64,000 nt of DNA from Octadecabacter algicola (GCF_021532625.1 NZ_JAKGAR010000001.1:744001-808000); one strand, 5' to 3'; shown: positions 45,834 to 57,357, numbered from the stretch's first letter. The notes: a model not told the origin generated them from the letters alone. Numbers and translations are program-made.

Positions 45834-46169
45834 ATGCCTACGCATTTCATCACGCTCTTCGTCGCAGTCATCTTTGAAACCATCGGCACAACCGCCTTAC
45901 AAGCCAGCCAACAGTTCACAAAATTCGGCCCCTCCGTGGTCGTGGTCATATCCTATGCACTGGCGTTTTACCTTTTGGCCCTCACGCTCAAGCATATGCC
46001 TGTCGGCATCATGTACGCGATCTGGTCCGGATCGGGCATTGTGCTTATTGCCCTGATTGGTTGGGTGGTATTCCGCCAAACACTGGACCTGCCCGCCATC
46101 CTCGGAATGGGGATGATCCTGTGCGGCATCCTTGTCATTCAGCTGTTCTCAAAAACGGCAGTTCACTAA
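45834..46169 (+). CDS. Small multidrug resistance (SMR) family transporter
   Basis: A 111-residue, four-span protein. The essential membrane glutamate is in VAVIFETIGTTALQAS, and the SMR pattern continues with LKHMPVGIMYAIWSGSGIVLIALIGW. These pumps export cationic compounds or guanidinium in exchange for protons as dimers. AAGGA precedes the ATG, 11 bases after the second YitT gene, so they are probably co-transcribed. Confidence 0.92.
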   Translation: MPTHFITLFVAVIFETIGTTALQASQQFTKFGPSVVVVISYALAFYLLALTLKHMPVGIMYAIWSGSGIVLIALIGWVVFRQTLDLPAILGMGMILCGILVIQLFSKTAVH

Positions 46170-46186
46170 CAGCGCACATTACCCCT

Positions 46187-46215
46187 TTGCCTTTTGGTGC
46201 AAGGCACGGTATGGC
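46187..46215 (+). promoter_or_regulatory. Candidate promoter of typA
   Basis: TTGCCT (46187-46192) and TATGGC (46210-46215) are spaced by 17 bases, about 90 bases before the typA start. The match is moderate. Confidence 0.3.
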
Positions 46216-46300
46216 CCGCGCAACCACGAATTATGTCTTATCGCTTCGCTACTTGAGGTCGTGTTCAACGTCCCAGAGCGCCTTTACTTAAGGACTACCA

Positions 46301-48118
<1,818 letters not shown>

Positions 48119-48137
48119 TAAGTCTATGGTTTAAAAC

Positions 48138-48168
48138 AAAAGGCCCCGCTAAATCAGCGGGGCCTTTT
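48138..48168. terminator. Bidirectional intrinsic terminator between typA and alaS
   Basis: A perfect 13-bp stem (AAAAGGCCCCGCT / AGCGGGGCCTTTT) with loop AAATC serves both convergent genes. Confidence 0.9.
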
Positions 48169-48189
48169 GCGTTTCTAGTATGGGTTGGC

Positions 48190-50841
48190 TTAGCCTAGAA
48201 CGGCCTCTGCCGCAGCAATCGCAGCATCTGCATTCGCTGCATCCTTACCGCCACCTTGTGCCATGTCAGGGCGACCACCGCCGCCTTTTCCGCCAAGTTC
48301 CGCAACAGCGGCCCGCACAAGATCAACCGCGCTGACTTTATCAGTCAGATCCGCAGTGACACCTGCTGCAACTGCAGCTTTGCCATCTGCGTCTGCGATC
48401 AACAGCACGATGCCGCTTTCCATCGCCGTTTTCATCTCGTCAATCATTGCTGGCAGGTCCTTACCAGTGACGCCCTGAACAACCTGAGCTTTGAACGACA
48501 TACCATTGATATCTTTCGGCTTTGCGCCTTCTTCTTTGGCCCCGCCACCCATAGCGACCTCGCGGCGCAGTTGCGCCACTTCGTTGGCCAAGGCTTTGCG
48601 TTCATCCATCAATGCTTTCACCCGATCTGGCACATCGCCAGCGGGAGATTTCAACAGGCTCGCCGTAGCGGCCAAACGTTGGTCCTGTTCTTGCAGGTAA
48701 TCCAATGCCGCCTGTCCTGTCAGTGCTTCGATCCGGCGCACACCAGCAGACGACGCGCTGTCGCCAAGCGTCACGAACGCACCAATGTCACCTGTTTGGC
48801 GTACATGTGTACCGCCACACAATTCAAGCGACCAAGTTTTGCCATCAGTCCCTTTGCCGGTATCGGCACGGCCCATGGACACAACGCGCACTTCATCGCC
48901 GTATTTCTCACCGAATAACGCCTGAGCGCCAATCGCGCGGGCGTCGTCTGGCGTCATGATGCGGGTATCGACCGGTGAATTCTGGCGGATCATCGCGTTG
49001 ACCTGATGTTCGACTGTTCGTAGGTCTTCCAGTGACAGACCATCGTTGTGGCTGAAATCAAACCGCAAACGGTCCGGTGCGTTCAACGAGCCCTTCTGCG
49101 CCACGTGATCGCCCAATCGTTCGCGCAATGCCTCATGAAGCAAGTGCGTGGCAGAGTGATTGGCGCGGATCGCAGAACGACGCGTATGATCGACCACCAA
49201 TTCAGTGCCTTGGCCTTGCGTTAGTGTGCCTTCGGTTACTTTAGCCATATGAAGGAACAAGCCAGCAACTTTCTTGGTATCGGTGATCTTGGCCGTACCT
49301 GTATCTGTCTTCGCGATGCCTTCATCACCCACCTGACCGCCGCTTTCAGCGTAGAATGGGGATTGGTTGAAAATCAATGTGACGCTATCGCCTTTGCTGG
49401 CGCTACCCACAGCATCAGACCCAGCAACGATTGCCAAAAGCTGCCCTTCGGCTGCTTCTGTTTCATAGCCAAGGAATTCGGTTGGGCCGTTCTTGTCGGC
49501 AAGGTCAAACCAGATCGCGGCATCGGCAGCTGCGCCTGTTCCAGACCACGCTGCACGGGCTTTGTCCTTTTGGGCCTGCATCGCGGCATCAAAGCCATCC
49601 GTATCCACGCCGTGACCCTTTTCGCGCAAGGCATCTTGGGTCAGATCAAGCGGGAAGCCATACGTGTCGTAGAGCTTGAAAGCCGTTTCACCTGGAAGAT
49701 CAGCGCCCTCCGGCACGTCAACCAAAGCGGTATCGAGCAGCTTTAAGCCACGATCCAGCGTTGTTTTGAAACGGATTTCCTCGTTCAAGAGCGTGTCTTC
49801 GATCAGCGTTTGACCTTGACCAAGTTCCGGATACGCGGCGCCCATTTGTTGGACCAAAGCCGACACCAACTTATGCATTACGGGGTCTTGTGCGCCCAAC
49901 AGGTGCGCATGACGCATGGCGCGACGCATGATGCGACGCAGCACGTAACCACGGCCCTCATTGGATGGCAAAACGCCTTCTGCAATCAGGAAGGACGTTG
50001 AGCGCAGATGGTCTGCGATAACACGGTGGTGCACATTCTGATCCCCGAACGGGTCGGTGCTGGTCGCATGTGCGGATGCTTCGATCAGCGCCTTGAACAG
50101 GTCGGTTTCGTAGTTGTCGTGACCGCCTTGCAGCAAGGCCGCGATCCGTTCCAGCCCCATTCCTGTGTCGATGGACTGCATGTCCAGCGGCTTCATTGTG
50201 CCGTCTTCGAACTGTTCGTTCTGCATGAAAACGACATTCCAGATTTCGATAAAGCGATCGCCATCTTCGTCAGCCGATCCCGGAGGGCCGCCCCAGATAT
50301 GATCACCGTGATCATAGAAAATCTCAGTACAGGGACCGCACGGTCCAGTTGGGCCCATGCGCCAGAAATTATCATCCGTGGCGATGCGAATGATCCGGTC
50401 CTCTGGCACGCCGATTTTCTTCCACATATCAAATGCTTCGTCATCGGTGTGATAAACGGTCGTCAGCAGCTTCGACTTATCGATGCCGAAGTCCTTGGTC
50501 AGCAGGTCCCATGCGAACGGGATCGCCTCGGTTTTGAAGTAATCGCCAAAACTGAAGTTTCCGAGCATCTCAAAGAACGTATGGTGACGTGCTGTATAGC
50601 CAACATTGTCGAGGTCATTGTGCTTCCCACCGGCACGCACACATTTTTGGCTGGTGGTCGCGCGCTGATAGTCGCCGGATTCCATGCCAGTAAAGCGGTT
50701 CTTGAACTGAACCATTCCCGAATTGGTAAACATCAAAGTCGGGTCATTGCGCGGCACAAGCGGGCTTGAGGCCACGACCTCGTGTCCCTGACGTTTGAAG
50801 TAATCAAGGAAGGTCGAACGGATGTCTGACAAGCTGGTCAT
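48190..50841 (-). CDS. alaS: Alanyl-tRNA synthetase
   Basis: An 883-residue AlaRS. It starts [23 protein letters not shown] (class II catalytic core). The editing domain zinc motif is [11 protein letters not shown] with CGGTHV, and the C-Ala domain has a glycine-rich end ([17 protein letters not shown]). It charges tRNA-Ala and clears mischarged Ser and Gly. ATG 50841 fits the family start; the frame opens at a TTG at 50856. It is downstream of recA on the same strand, separated by a terminator. Confidence 0.97.
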   Translation of the reverse strand: MTSLSDIRSTFLDYFKRQGHEVVASSPLVPRNDPTLMFTNSGMVQFKNRFTGMESGDYQRATTSQKCVRAGGKHNDLDNVGYTARHHTFFEMLGNFSFGDYFKTEAIPFAWDLLTKDFGIDKSKLLTTVYHTDDEAFDMWKKIGVPEDRIIRIATDDNFWRMGPTGPCGPCTEIFYDHGDHIWGGPPGSADEDGDRFIEIWNVVFMQNEQFEDGTMKPLDMQSIDTGMGLERIAALLQGGHDNYETDLFKALIEASAHATSTDPFGDQNVHHRVIADHLRSTSFLIAEGVLPSNEGRGYVLRRIMRRAMRHAHLLGAQDPVMHKLVSALVQQMGAAYPELGQGQTLIEDTLLNEEIRFKTTLDRGLKLLDTALVDVPEGADLPGETAFKLYDTYGFPLDLTQDALREKGHGVDTDGFDAAMQAQKDKARAAWSGTGAAADAAIWFDLADKNGPTEFLGYETEAAEGQLLAIVAGSDAVGSASKGDSVTLIFNQSPFYAESGGQVGDEGIAKTDTGTAKITDTKKVAGLFLHMAKVTEGTLTQGQGTELVVDHTRRSAIRANHSATHLLHEALRERLGDHVAQKGSLNAPDRLRFDFSHNDGLSLEDLRTVEHQVNAMIRQNSPVDTRIMTPDDARAIGAQALFGEKYGDEVRVVSMGRADTGKGTDGKTWSLELCGGTHVRQTGDIGAFVTLGDSASSAGVRRIEALTGQAALDYLQEQDQRLAATASLLKSPAGDVPDRVKALMDERKALANEVAQLRREVAMGGGAKEEGAKPKDINGMSFKAQVVQGVTGKDLPAMIDEMKTAMESGIVLLIADADGKAAVAAGVTADLTDKVSAVDLVRAAVAELGGKGGGGRPDMAQGGGKDAANADAAIAAAEAVLG

Positions 50842-50931
50842 GGCGCGGGCTTTCAAGCGAAGTTAATGGTTCGGCCAGAGATAGCCCTCCCTATGGCGCA
50901 AGTCCACAGGGCCCGCGAGGCAGCATCAAAG

Positions 50932-50961
50932 AAAAGGGGCGCAAGGTTTCCCATGCGCCCC
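50932..50961 (-). terminator. Intrinsic terminator of recA
   Basis: On the minus strand an 8-bp GC stem (GGGGCGCA / TGCGCCCC) with a 10-base loop is followed by TTTTCTTT, 22 bases after the recA stop. Confidence 0.85.
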
Positions 50962-50983
50962 ATCAGAACCGGTGTCGGTCTAC

Positions 50984-52063
50984 TTAATCTTCTAAAAGCG
51001 CGTCTTCGTCGCCATTTGGCATGTCTTCGGATCCGTCGAAATCCAACCCGTGTGCCGCGCGGATTTTATCTTCGATTTCGATCGCGAAATGTTCGTTCTC
51101 TCTTAGGAAGTTCTTGGCGTTCTCGCGGCCCTGCCCGATACGTTCATCCCCGTAGGAGAACCATGAGCCTGACTTCTCAACGATACCTGCCTTAACACCC
51201 ATATCGATAAGCTCACCCATCTTCGAGATGCCTTCGCCATACATGATGTCAAATTCAACCTGCTTGAACGGCGGCGCGACCTTGTTCTTAACGATTTTGA
51301 CTTTGGTTGCGTTGCCAACGACCTCATCGCGATCCTTGATGGCGCCTGTCCGGCGAATATCCAAGCGGACGGATGAATAGAATTTCAGCGCATTGCCGCC
51401 AGTTGTAGTTTCTGGAGACCCAAACATCACGCCGATCTTCATGCGGATTTGGTTGATGAAAATAACCGTACACTTGGTGCGGCTGATAGACCCCGTAAGC
51501 TTACGCATCGCTTGGGACATCAGACGAGCATGAACACCAACGGAGTGGTCGCCCATGTCGCCTTCGAGTTCCGATTTCGGTGTAAGAGCCGCCACGGAGT
51601 CGACGATAACCATGGAAACAGCGCCAGACCGCACAAGCGTGTCCACGATCTCAAGCGCCTGTTCGCCTGTGTCAGGCTGGGAAATCAACAACTCGTCGAG
51701 GTTCACGCCAAGTTTCTTTGCGTATTGAGGGTCCAGCGCGTGTTCCGCGTCAACAAAGGCGCAAACGCCGCCTTTTTTCTGTTCTTCAGCGACGCAGTGC
51801 AGCGTCAGCGTAGTCTTACCAGAGCTTTCAGGACCGTAGATTTCTACGATACGGCCTTTGGGAATACCGCCGATGCCAAGCGCAATATCAAGACCCAAAG
51901 ACCCTGTCGAAGTTGATTCAATCTCTTGCACAGCATTGCCGCCCAACGTCATGATGGAGCCCTTACCGAACTGACGTTCGATTTGTGCCAATGCGGAATC
52001 AAGCGCCTTTTGCTTGTCTGCGGATTTCTTATCGGTCATTTTTAAAAGCTCTGCCGTTGCCAT
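50984..52063 (-). CDS. recA: Recombinase RecA
   Basis: A 359-residue RecA. Walker A is [10 protein letters not shown], loop L1/L2 motifs are MSQAMRKL and [27 protein letters not shown], and the C-terminus is acidic ([15 protein letters not shown]). It forms filaments on single-stranded DNA for recombination and induces the SOS response. ATG 52063 has AAGGA upstream; the frame continues to 52162 over the promoter and must not be used. A consensus SOS box and promoter lie just upstream. Confidence 0.98.
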   Translation of the reverse strand: MATAELLKMTDKKSADKQKALDSALAQIERQFGKGSIMTLGGNAVQEIESTSTGSLGLDIALGIGGIPKGRIVEIYGPESSGKTTLTLHCVAEEQKKGGVCAFVDAEHALDPQYAKKLGVNLDELLISQPDTGEQALEIVDTLVRSGAVSMVIVDSVAALTPKSELEGDMGDHSVGVHARLMSQAMRKLTGSISRTKCTVIFINQIRMKIGVMFGSPETTTGGNALKFYSSVRLDIRRTGAIKDRDEVVGNATKVKIVKNKVAPPFKQVEFDIMYGEGISKMGELIDMGVKAGIVEKSGSWFSYGDERIGQGRENAKNFLRENEHFAIEIEDKIRAAHGLDFDGSEDMPNGDEDALLED

Positions 52064-52113
52064 GATTTTGATCCTTATCCCACGCCCACCTGAGGGCCGC
52101 AATTGATTGCTTC

Positions 52114-52128
52114 GTTCACCTCTTGTTC
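52114..52128. promoter_or_regulatory. LexA-binding SOS box of recA
   Basis: GTTC-ACCTCTT-GTTC (GAAC-N7-GAAC on the coding strand) is an exact match to the alphaproteobacterial SOS box, 50 bases before the recA start and just downstream of the -10. Confidence 0.92.
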
Positions 52129-52133
52129 TCACC

Positions 52134-52162
52134 CGTATGAGACCAAAAGTAGAACATTTCAA
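52134..52162 (-). promoter_or_regulatory. recA promoter
   Basis: On the minus strand TTGAAA (52157-52162) and CATACG (52134-52139) are spaced by exactly 17 bases. The predicted start lies next to the SOS box, as expected for LexA repression. Confidence 0.55.
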
Positions 52163-52245
52163 CTAAAATCGTACCTATCTTAGCTTTCGCGTGAAGAAGT
52201 TAAGGAGTAGTTTACAGGTAACGACCCCTTCGGAGTTTCACTTAG

Positions 52246-52842
52246 ATGCTTGTATTTGCAAAAGAAAAGCTGGTTTTTCTGGCCTTACCCAAGACAGGAA
52301 CGACCGCTTTGGAAAGTGTTCTAGAACCACAAGCCGCGATGGTGATGCGCAAGGCTCCGAATCTAAAACACACTCCAGGGTATCGATATGACAAATATCT
52401 AAAGACCTATCTTGAGAAATGCGGGCTAAAGAATCTGCAAACCGTTTGCGTCGTGCGCCACCCCGTTGACTGGCTTGGCAGTTGGTATCGGTACCGCGCA
52501 CGCCCCGCGAAAGACGGCAGTTCCAACAGTACCAAAGACATAAGCTTTGAGGCGTTTGTCGCTGAATTTGCGGCCGATGATCCTGCTGAGTGGGCACGCG
52601 TCGGGCATCCACCACGTTTCATTCGCGACAACAACGGGCGCGTTGTGGTTGATCATTTGTTTCAGTACGAACAGATGGATCTGCTGGTGGATTTCCTTGA
52701 GGGCCGACTAAAGACAACGATCACCCTGCCCCAGCGCAATGTCTCTCCGCCCAACGACATGACGTTGAGTGCTGCTACAACCGCGCGGCTTGAGGCCAAG
52801 CACGCGCAGATGTTTGAAGATTGGGAAAACGCGCGCCGTTAG
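52246..52842 (+). CDS. Sulfotransferase-family protein
   Basis: A 198-residue protein. The PAPS-binding 5' loop is LALPKTGTTALESVL, and the 3'-phosphate site is VCVVRHPVDWLGSWYRYR. It is shorter than typical sulfotransferases (about 250-300). The acceptor is unknown. It stands alone; its stop overlaps the convergent ABC ATPase stop by 3 bases. Confidence 0.85.
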   Translation: MLVFAKEKLVFLALPKTGTTALESVLEPQAAMVMRKAPNLKHTPGYRYDKYLKTYLEKCGLKNLQTVCVVRHPVDWLGSWYRYRARPAKDGSSNSTKDISFEAFVAEFAADDPAEWARVGHPPRFIRDNNGRVVVDHLFQYEQMDLLVDFLEGRLKTTITLPQRNVSPPNDMTLSAATTARLEAKHAQMFEDWENARR

Positions 52843-53897
52843 TAGTTGCGCGTACCGTCATCTGACGACACGCGCGGCACGAGGGCACGCACAAGGGCCG
52901 TCATGTCCAGCGTTCCGACCGTTTCGTCACCATCTTTGACGACATAAGCGTGGGATGTATCCCCGCCGGACCGCGCAATCATACTTTCCAGCGTGTCATC
53001 GACATCCACGTCACCGTGGGCGTCATCTGGCACTGCCCCATCGCTGAGAGGCGTCATGACAGATCGCACCCTCAACACCCGCGCGCGGTTAATGTCGCTA
53101 ACGAAGTCTTCGATGTAGGGATCGTTGGGGTTCAGCAGGATGTGTTGTGGTTCACCCTGCTGAACAACATAACCGTCCTTCAGGATCACAAGGTGGTCCG
53201 CCAGCTTTAGCGCCTCGTCCAGATCGTGGGTGATAAAGATGATCGTCTTGTGCAGTTCCTTTTGCAATTCAAGCAACAAGTCCTGCATGTCGGTGCGGAT
53301 CAGCGGATCAAGGGCTGAGAACGCTTCGTCCATCAACATAATATCCGTGTTGGCAGTTAGCGCACGGGCAATTCCGACACGTTGTTGCATGCCGCCTGAC
53401 AACTGAGCCGGATAATGGTTTTCAAACCCCGCAAGGCCCACACGGTCCAGCCACTTGGTGGCTTCACGGTTGCACACCTCGGCATCTTCGCCGCGCACAG
53501 ACAAAGGCATCCCTGCGTTTTGCAGCACGGTTTTATGCGGCAAGAGTGCGAACTTCTGAAACACCATCGACATCTTTTGCTGGCGTACCTCACGCAGGCC
53601 TGTTTCAGATAGCTGCATGACGTCTTCGCCTTGGACGATAATCTCACCAGCTGTAGGTTCGATCAATCGGTTCAAGTGACGAATGAGTGTCGATTTGCCG
53701 GACCCTGACAGACCCATCACGACGGTGATTTCACCCGCCTGCATATCAACATTGATGTCATTCAAGCCCAGTACATGTTTGTGCTCAGCAAGAAGTTCTT
53801 CTTTACCCATGCCGTTTTTCACATGATCCATGACGGACGCGCCGTCTTGACCGAAGATTTTGTAAACCCCTCGAAGGCTGACCATTGGTTCTGTCAT
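52839..53897 (-). CDS. Glycine betaine/choline-type ABC transporter ATPase
   Basis: A 352-residue ATPase of the ProV/OpuAA class. Walker A is GLSGSGKST, signature LSGGMQQRVGIARAL and Walker B IMLMDEAFSALDPL; the N-terminal segment YKIFGQDGASVMDHVKNGMGKEELL is class-specific. A C-terminal CBS-like regulatory region (about 270-345) probably senses ionic strength. It lies last in the operon, after the permease. Confidence 0.92.
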   Translation of the reverse strand: MTEPMVSLRGVYKIFGQDGASVMDHVKNGMGKEELLAEHKHVLGLNDINVDMQAGEITVVMGLSGSGKSTLIRHLNRLIEPTAGEIIVQGEDVMQLSETGLREVRQQKMSMVFQKFALLPHKTVLQNAGMPLSVRGEDAEVCNREATKWLDRVGLAGFENHYPAQLSGGMQQRVGIARALTANTDIMLMDEAFSALDPLIRTDMQDLLLELQKELHKTIIFITHDLDEALKLADHLVILKDGYVVQQGEPQHILLNPNDPYIEDFVSDINRARVLRVRSVMTPLSDGAVPDDAHGDVDVDDTLESMIARSGGDTSHAYVVKDGDETVGTLDMTALVRALVPRVSSDDGTRNY

Positions 53898-53909
53898 GAC
53901 GTCAGCTCC

Positions 53910-54938
53910 TTAGTGTTTGACGTGAGTCATATCGACCCGCGAGAGTGCAGCTTTGGACACACGATCAAGGATCACAGCCAAAAGAACGATGCCAATACCG
54001 GCAACGATCCCGACACCCAGTTCAAGGTTTCGAATACCGCGCAACACGTTGACGCCAAGTCCTGGGGCCGACACCAGCGAGGCAATAACGACCATCGCCA
54101 GGCTCATCATGATGGTTTGGTTCACCCCTGCCATGATATTGGGCAAAGCCAAGGGCAGTTGAACACGCATCAGTTTTTGTTTGGAATTCATACCGAACGC
54201 ATCCGCTGCCTCGATCACGTCTTGATCAACCAGCCGAATACCAAGGTCCGTCAGGCGGATCACTGGCACGATGGCATACAGGATAATTGCAATCCCGTAG
54301 AGCTTGGATTCCGTCACCGAGAACAAGAAGATCAGCGGGATCAGGTAAACAAAGGTCGGTAAGGTCTGCAAAAGATCGAGCACAGGGACAGTAAACTTTT
54401 GTAATCGATCGGATTTGGACATAGCGATGCCTATGGGCACCCCAAGCAGAACCGATATCGTCGTACAGACAAAGATGATGGATAGCGTCTGCATCGCAAC
54501 ATCATAGTGATCCACCAGCCCTAGCAACATGATCGCCACGAAGACAAAGATCGTCACAGGTTTGGATCGCGACGCATACCAAGAAATGCCGACCAACACT
54601 GGGATCATGATGAACCATGGGGTCGCTTCAAACAGCCACAGCGCACCGTCCAGCATCCAGCTGAGTGGTTGGGTCAGCGGGTCCAGTACAGATTTTAGAG
54701 CAGGTTTGGCGGCCAGAAAGCCGTCCTCGATACCTTTTGTGACATCGCGCGATTGAAGGATCGCGCTGCAACTTTCGTTCAGGTTATCAAGCGAGGGAAA
54801 TGGGAAGAACGGGCCAGATGCCGCGTCTCCACTGGCTTGCGCCATCAAATCCGCCATTGATAACGGCGCGCCTTCTCCGGCCACACCGCACCAATTGCTC
54901 AGACCTAAGGTCTCGAATAATTTATCGTAAAACGCCAT
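53910..54938 (-). CDS. Glycine betaine/choline-type ABC transporter permease
   Basis: A 342-residue permease of the ProW/OpuAB type. It has a long cytoplasmic N-terminal segment and about seven spans (IPVLVGISWYASRSKPVTIFVFVAIMLLGLV and onward), with an EAA-like loop (ADAFGMNSKQKLMRVQLPLALPNIMAGVNQTIMMSLAMVVIASLVSAPGLG) that contacts the ATPase. ATG 54938 with GGGGA upstream is preferred to the frame start at 54965. Confidence 0.92.
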   Translation of the reverse strand: MAFYDKLFETLGLSNWCGVAGEGAPLSMADLMAQASGDAASGPFFPFPSLDNLNESCSAILQSRDVTKGIEDGFLAAKPALKSVLDPLTQPLSWMLDGALWLFEATPWFIMIPVLVGISWYASRSKPVTIFVFVAIMLLGLVDHYDVAMQTLSIIFVCTTISVLLGVPIGIAMSKSDRLQKFTVPVLDLLQTLPTFVYLIPLIFLFSVTESKLYGIAIILYAIVPVIRLTDLGIRLVDQDVIEAADAFGMNSKQKLMRVQLPLALPNIMAGVNQTIMMSLAMVVIASLVSAPGLGVNVLRGIRNLELGVGIVAGIGIVLLAVILDRVSKAALSRVDMTHVKH

Positions 54939-54963
54939 GCTGTCCCCGTCCCCTGGATAAAGC

Positions 54964-54993
54964 AAAACCCCCCGCCGATTTTTCGACGGGGGG
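54964..54993 (-). terminator. Intercistronic hairpin after the binding-protein gene
   Basis: On the minus strand an 11-bp stem (CCCCCCGTCGA / TCGGCGGGGGG, one G-U pair) is followed by TTTT. It sits between the binding protein and permease genes and would favour expression of the binding protein. Confidence 0.75.
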
Positions 54994-55004
54994 CTCTTAG
55001 TAAT

Positions 55005-55979
55005 TTAGTCTAGCAGAGCAGACAGACGCTCTTTGGCCGCGTCGTCCAGCCAGTCAGCCCAAACATCTTTGTAGTTGGTCAGGAAGTAGACCGCAGCCTC
55101 ATCGTAGGACGCGTTATTGTCCAAGCGCCATGCGAGAACTTCACCCATCTGTTCGTTGGTGAAGGAAACGTTTGCCATCAATGCAGCCGCTTCTGGCTCA
55201 CGATCGGGGAAACCGTTCGCAACAGCTGTAACAACTTTGGATGCCGGATACGCAGAGAACACAGGGCTCGCGCAGTCTGGATCGCCGTTACATGTGTGGC
55301 CTTCTTCGTCGTAGGCAGGCACTTCGACGGCAACCATTGGGTATTTGCCCAGCACCGCTGTCGGCGCCCAGTAGTAACCGAACCATGGTGCTTCTTCGTC
55401 GAATGCAGCCGCGATGGATGTCTGCAGCGTCTCACCCGAACCGTGCTGGAAACGCTCGATGCCAGCTTCCTCTGCGCCAGCGGCGATCAGGTTGTTGTTG
55501 TTGATGATGTCGCAAGCCCAGCCCGACGGGCAATCGTGGAACTTACCACCAACGAGGTCAGGGTTAGCGATGATGCCTTCCCATGTTGTCAGCTCTGGGT
55601 TGGATTCAGCAAGGTATGCAGGGATCCACCATGCTTCGACGCCGCCGTCGGACAGAACGTCTGCCAGTTCGATCAGCTTCCCTTCTTCCAACAGGCCTTC
55701 ATAGGCTGGTGTGGAGTTCGCCCAAACTTCGGTCAGAATGTCAGGCTCGCCTGTTTCAGTGATCGATGTGATCGCTGTCACTGTAGAGGACGGGATCTTT
55801 TGAACGTCACAGCCGTAGCCTTGCTGAAGCAAGAATGCGGAAACGGCAGTTACAACAGCGGACGATGCCCAATCCATTTCTGTAATCGTGACTTCACCGC
55901 ACTCTGCATAGGCAGCAGAGCTGGACGTCATGAGGGCGGCAACGGCCGCGCCTTTGAGAAGGTTTGTCTTGAGTGTCAT
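55005..55979 (-). CDS. Glycine betaine/choline-type substrate-binding protein
   Basis: A 324-residue periplasmic protein with a Sec signal (MTLKTNLLKGAAVAALMTSSSAAYA). The OpuAC-type body (ECGEVTITEMDWASSAVV) has aromatic residues suited to a quaternary ammonium ligand (EAWWIPAYL, APWFGYYWAP) and a cysteine pair (HTCNGDPDCAS). Betaine, choline, or DMSP are possible ligands; sequence alone does not decide. AGGAGAC precedes ATG 55979. It heads the operon and is divergent from an Rrf2 regulator. Confidence 0.92.
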   Translation of the reverse strand: MTLKTNLLKGAAVAALMTSSSAAYAECGEVTITEMDWASSAVVTAVSAFLLQQGYGCDVQKIPSSTVTAITSITETGEPDILTEVWANSTPAYEGLLEEGKLIELADVLSDGGVEAWWIPAYLAESNPELTTWEGIIANPDLVGGKFHDCPSGWACDIINNNNLIAAGAEEAGIERFQHGSGETLQTSIAAAFDEEAPWFGYYWAPTAVLGKYPMVAVEVPAYDEEGHTCNGDPDCASPVFSAYPASKVVTAVANGFPDREPEAAALMANVSFTNEQMGEVLAWRLDNNASYDEAAVYFLTNYKDVWADWLDDAAKERLSALLD

Positions 55980-56138
55980 AGATCGTCTCCTAGTTGAACG
56001 TATTGTTTTTCTTGATCGTTTTTGTCTAGCAGCGTTCATAACATGGGAATTCAGCGGGCGCGACCCTTTCTTCCGAGAGCGATTGATTGCCAAAGAAACA
56101 TCCCTCATATAGCTTTATTGCCTGCAACAGGACGCACT

Positions 56139-56600
56139 ATGAAACTTACCAGTTACACCAACTACGCCCTGCGCGCGCTTCAGCTCGCGGCGATTAAATC
56201 CCCTAATCTTGTGCGTGTGGATGACGTTGCTACGATCCATTCTCTTTCTCGGCCTCATATCACAAAGATCGTCCATGAACTTGGCAAGTCTGGCTATCTT
56301 GAAACGGTCAGGGGGCGTGGCGGCGGGTTTCGGTTGGCGCGGGCGCCAACCGAAATCGTCGTCGGTGATGTTGTGCGGATCACCGAAGGCCCGCTTGACG
56401 TGGTCGAATGTTTTAATCCTGAGAAAAACACCTGTGTCTTAAGGGGTGTTTGTATTTTGTCGCGCAAATTACAAGAGGCTACCGCCGCATTCATGGCCGT
56501 CTTGGATGATCTTACGATTGCGGATATTTCCGCTAACAAGGGGCAGTTGCTTGATCGGATAGCCCCGCTTGAAACACCGGATCAAAAGGTTGCTCAATAA
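56139..56600 (+). CDS. Rrf2-family regulator, NsrR-like
   Basis: A 153-residue regulator beginning MKLTSYTNYALRALQLAAIK, with wing VRGRGGGFRLARAP and three cysteines in ECFNPEKNTCVLRGVC, the pattern that holds an Fe-S cluster in NsrR. NsrR senses nitric oxide; other Rrf2 proteins sense redox or sulfur state. ATG 56139 fits the family start. It overlaps the start of the Crp/Fnr gene (TAATG) and so heads the sulfide island. It is also divergent from the betaine transporter, which it might affect. Confidence 0.88.
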   Translation: MKLTSYTNYALRALQLAAIKSPNLVRVDDVATIHSLSRPHITKIVHELGKSGYLETVRGRGGGFRLARAPTEIVVGDVVRITEGPLDVVECFNPEKNTCVLRGVCILSRKLQEATAAFMAVLDDLTIADISANKGQLLDRIAPLETPDQKVAQ

Positions 56601-57271
56601 TGGATGCTCAAACGGATTGGGTGGAACGCTTCCCTGGCTTATCGCGGCTGGAACCGTCCGTAAAACAGCTCTTAACGAACCGCAGTGTGATCATCGACGT
56701 ACCCGAAGGCGTAACCTTGTTCGGGCCCAAGAACTCACCCGAGAACATGTTGTTTCTTTTAGATGGCACGGTTCGGGTACAACAGGTGTCCGAAACGGGG
56801 CATGAAATCGTCCTATACCGCATTCAAGCAGGTCAAAGCTGCGTTCTGACGACGGCTTGCCTTTTGGCTTATGAAGATTACGCAGCGGACGGCATTACAG
56901 AGACCCCTGTTCAAGCAGCAGCCGTTCCGCGCGATGTCTTTGATGATCTTGTGGCGCAATCAAAGTCATTTAGGGATTTTGTGTTCGCGGCCTTTTCTAA
57001 ACGCATCACCGATCTGTTCCGCATGATCGACGAGGTTGCATTTCAACGGATCGATGTTCGTCTAGCCGACAGGTTGCTTAGCCTTGCCGGAAGCGACGAC
57101 GTGGTAAAAACGACCCACCAAAAACTATCCGTCGAACTTGGCACTGCGCGTGAAGTCGTGTCGCGCCAGTTGCAAGAATTTCATCGTCGAGGCTGGATCG
57201 ATCAAGCACGCGGCAGTGTTACCCTATTGGATGTGGACCAACTAAAACGCTTGGCCAAACATAACATTTAA
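56600..57271 (+). CDS. Crp/Fnr-family regulator with paired cysteines
   Basis: A 223-residue protein with a cyclic-nucleotide-binding-type fold (about 10-120) and a C-terminal HTH (KLSVELGTAREVVSRQLQEFHRRGWI). It lacks the Fnr N-terminal cysteine cluster. Two cysteines, Cys81 and Cys87 (SCVLTTAC), sit in the sensing domain and could be a thiol or persulfide switch; that is inference. It is co-transcribed with the Rrf2 gene and precedes the sulfide genes, so it probably controls them. Confidence 0.88.
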   Translation: MDAQTDWVERFPGLSRLEPSVKQLLTNRSVIIDVPEGVTLFGPKNSPENMLFLLDGTVRVQQVSETGHEIVLYRIQAGQSCVLTTACLLAYEDYAADGITETPVQAAAVPRDVFDDLVAQSKSFRDFVFAAFSKRITDLFRMIDEVAFQRIDVRLADRLLSLAGSDDVVKTTHQKLSVELGTAREVVSRQLQEFHRRGWIDQARGSVTLLDVDQLKRLAKHNI

Positions 57272-57287
57272 AGTTTTTTGTACGCTT

Positions 57288-57302
57288 GGTGACAATATCA
57301 CC
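57288..57302. promoter_or_regulatory. Candidate Crp/Fnr-type operator before the sulfide genes
   Basis: GGTGA-CAATA-TCACC is a perfect 5-bp inverted repeat 55 bases before the DUF2892 start, in the 86-base gap after the Crp/Fnr gene. The half-site resembles those bound by this regulator family, though the spacing differs by one from classical sites. Confidence 0.5.
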
Positions 57303-57323
57303 GTTGCCAGAAGCGACTCCTGC

Positions 57324-57333
57324 TATTCAGAAT
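57324..57333. promoter_or_regulatory. TATTCAGAAT element before DUF2892
   Basis: The palindromic core ATTC-A-GAAT lies 24 bases before the DUF2892 ATG. The identical 10-mer recurs at 63979-63988 near the window end. Confidence 0.45.
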
Positions 57334-57357
57334 CAAACATCTGTAGGAGAATACAAA

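Noticed and set aside
50008-50769. Open frame of 253 codons on the plus strand
   Set aside because: It is antisense to alaS and has no motif or ribosome site.
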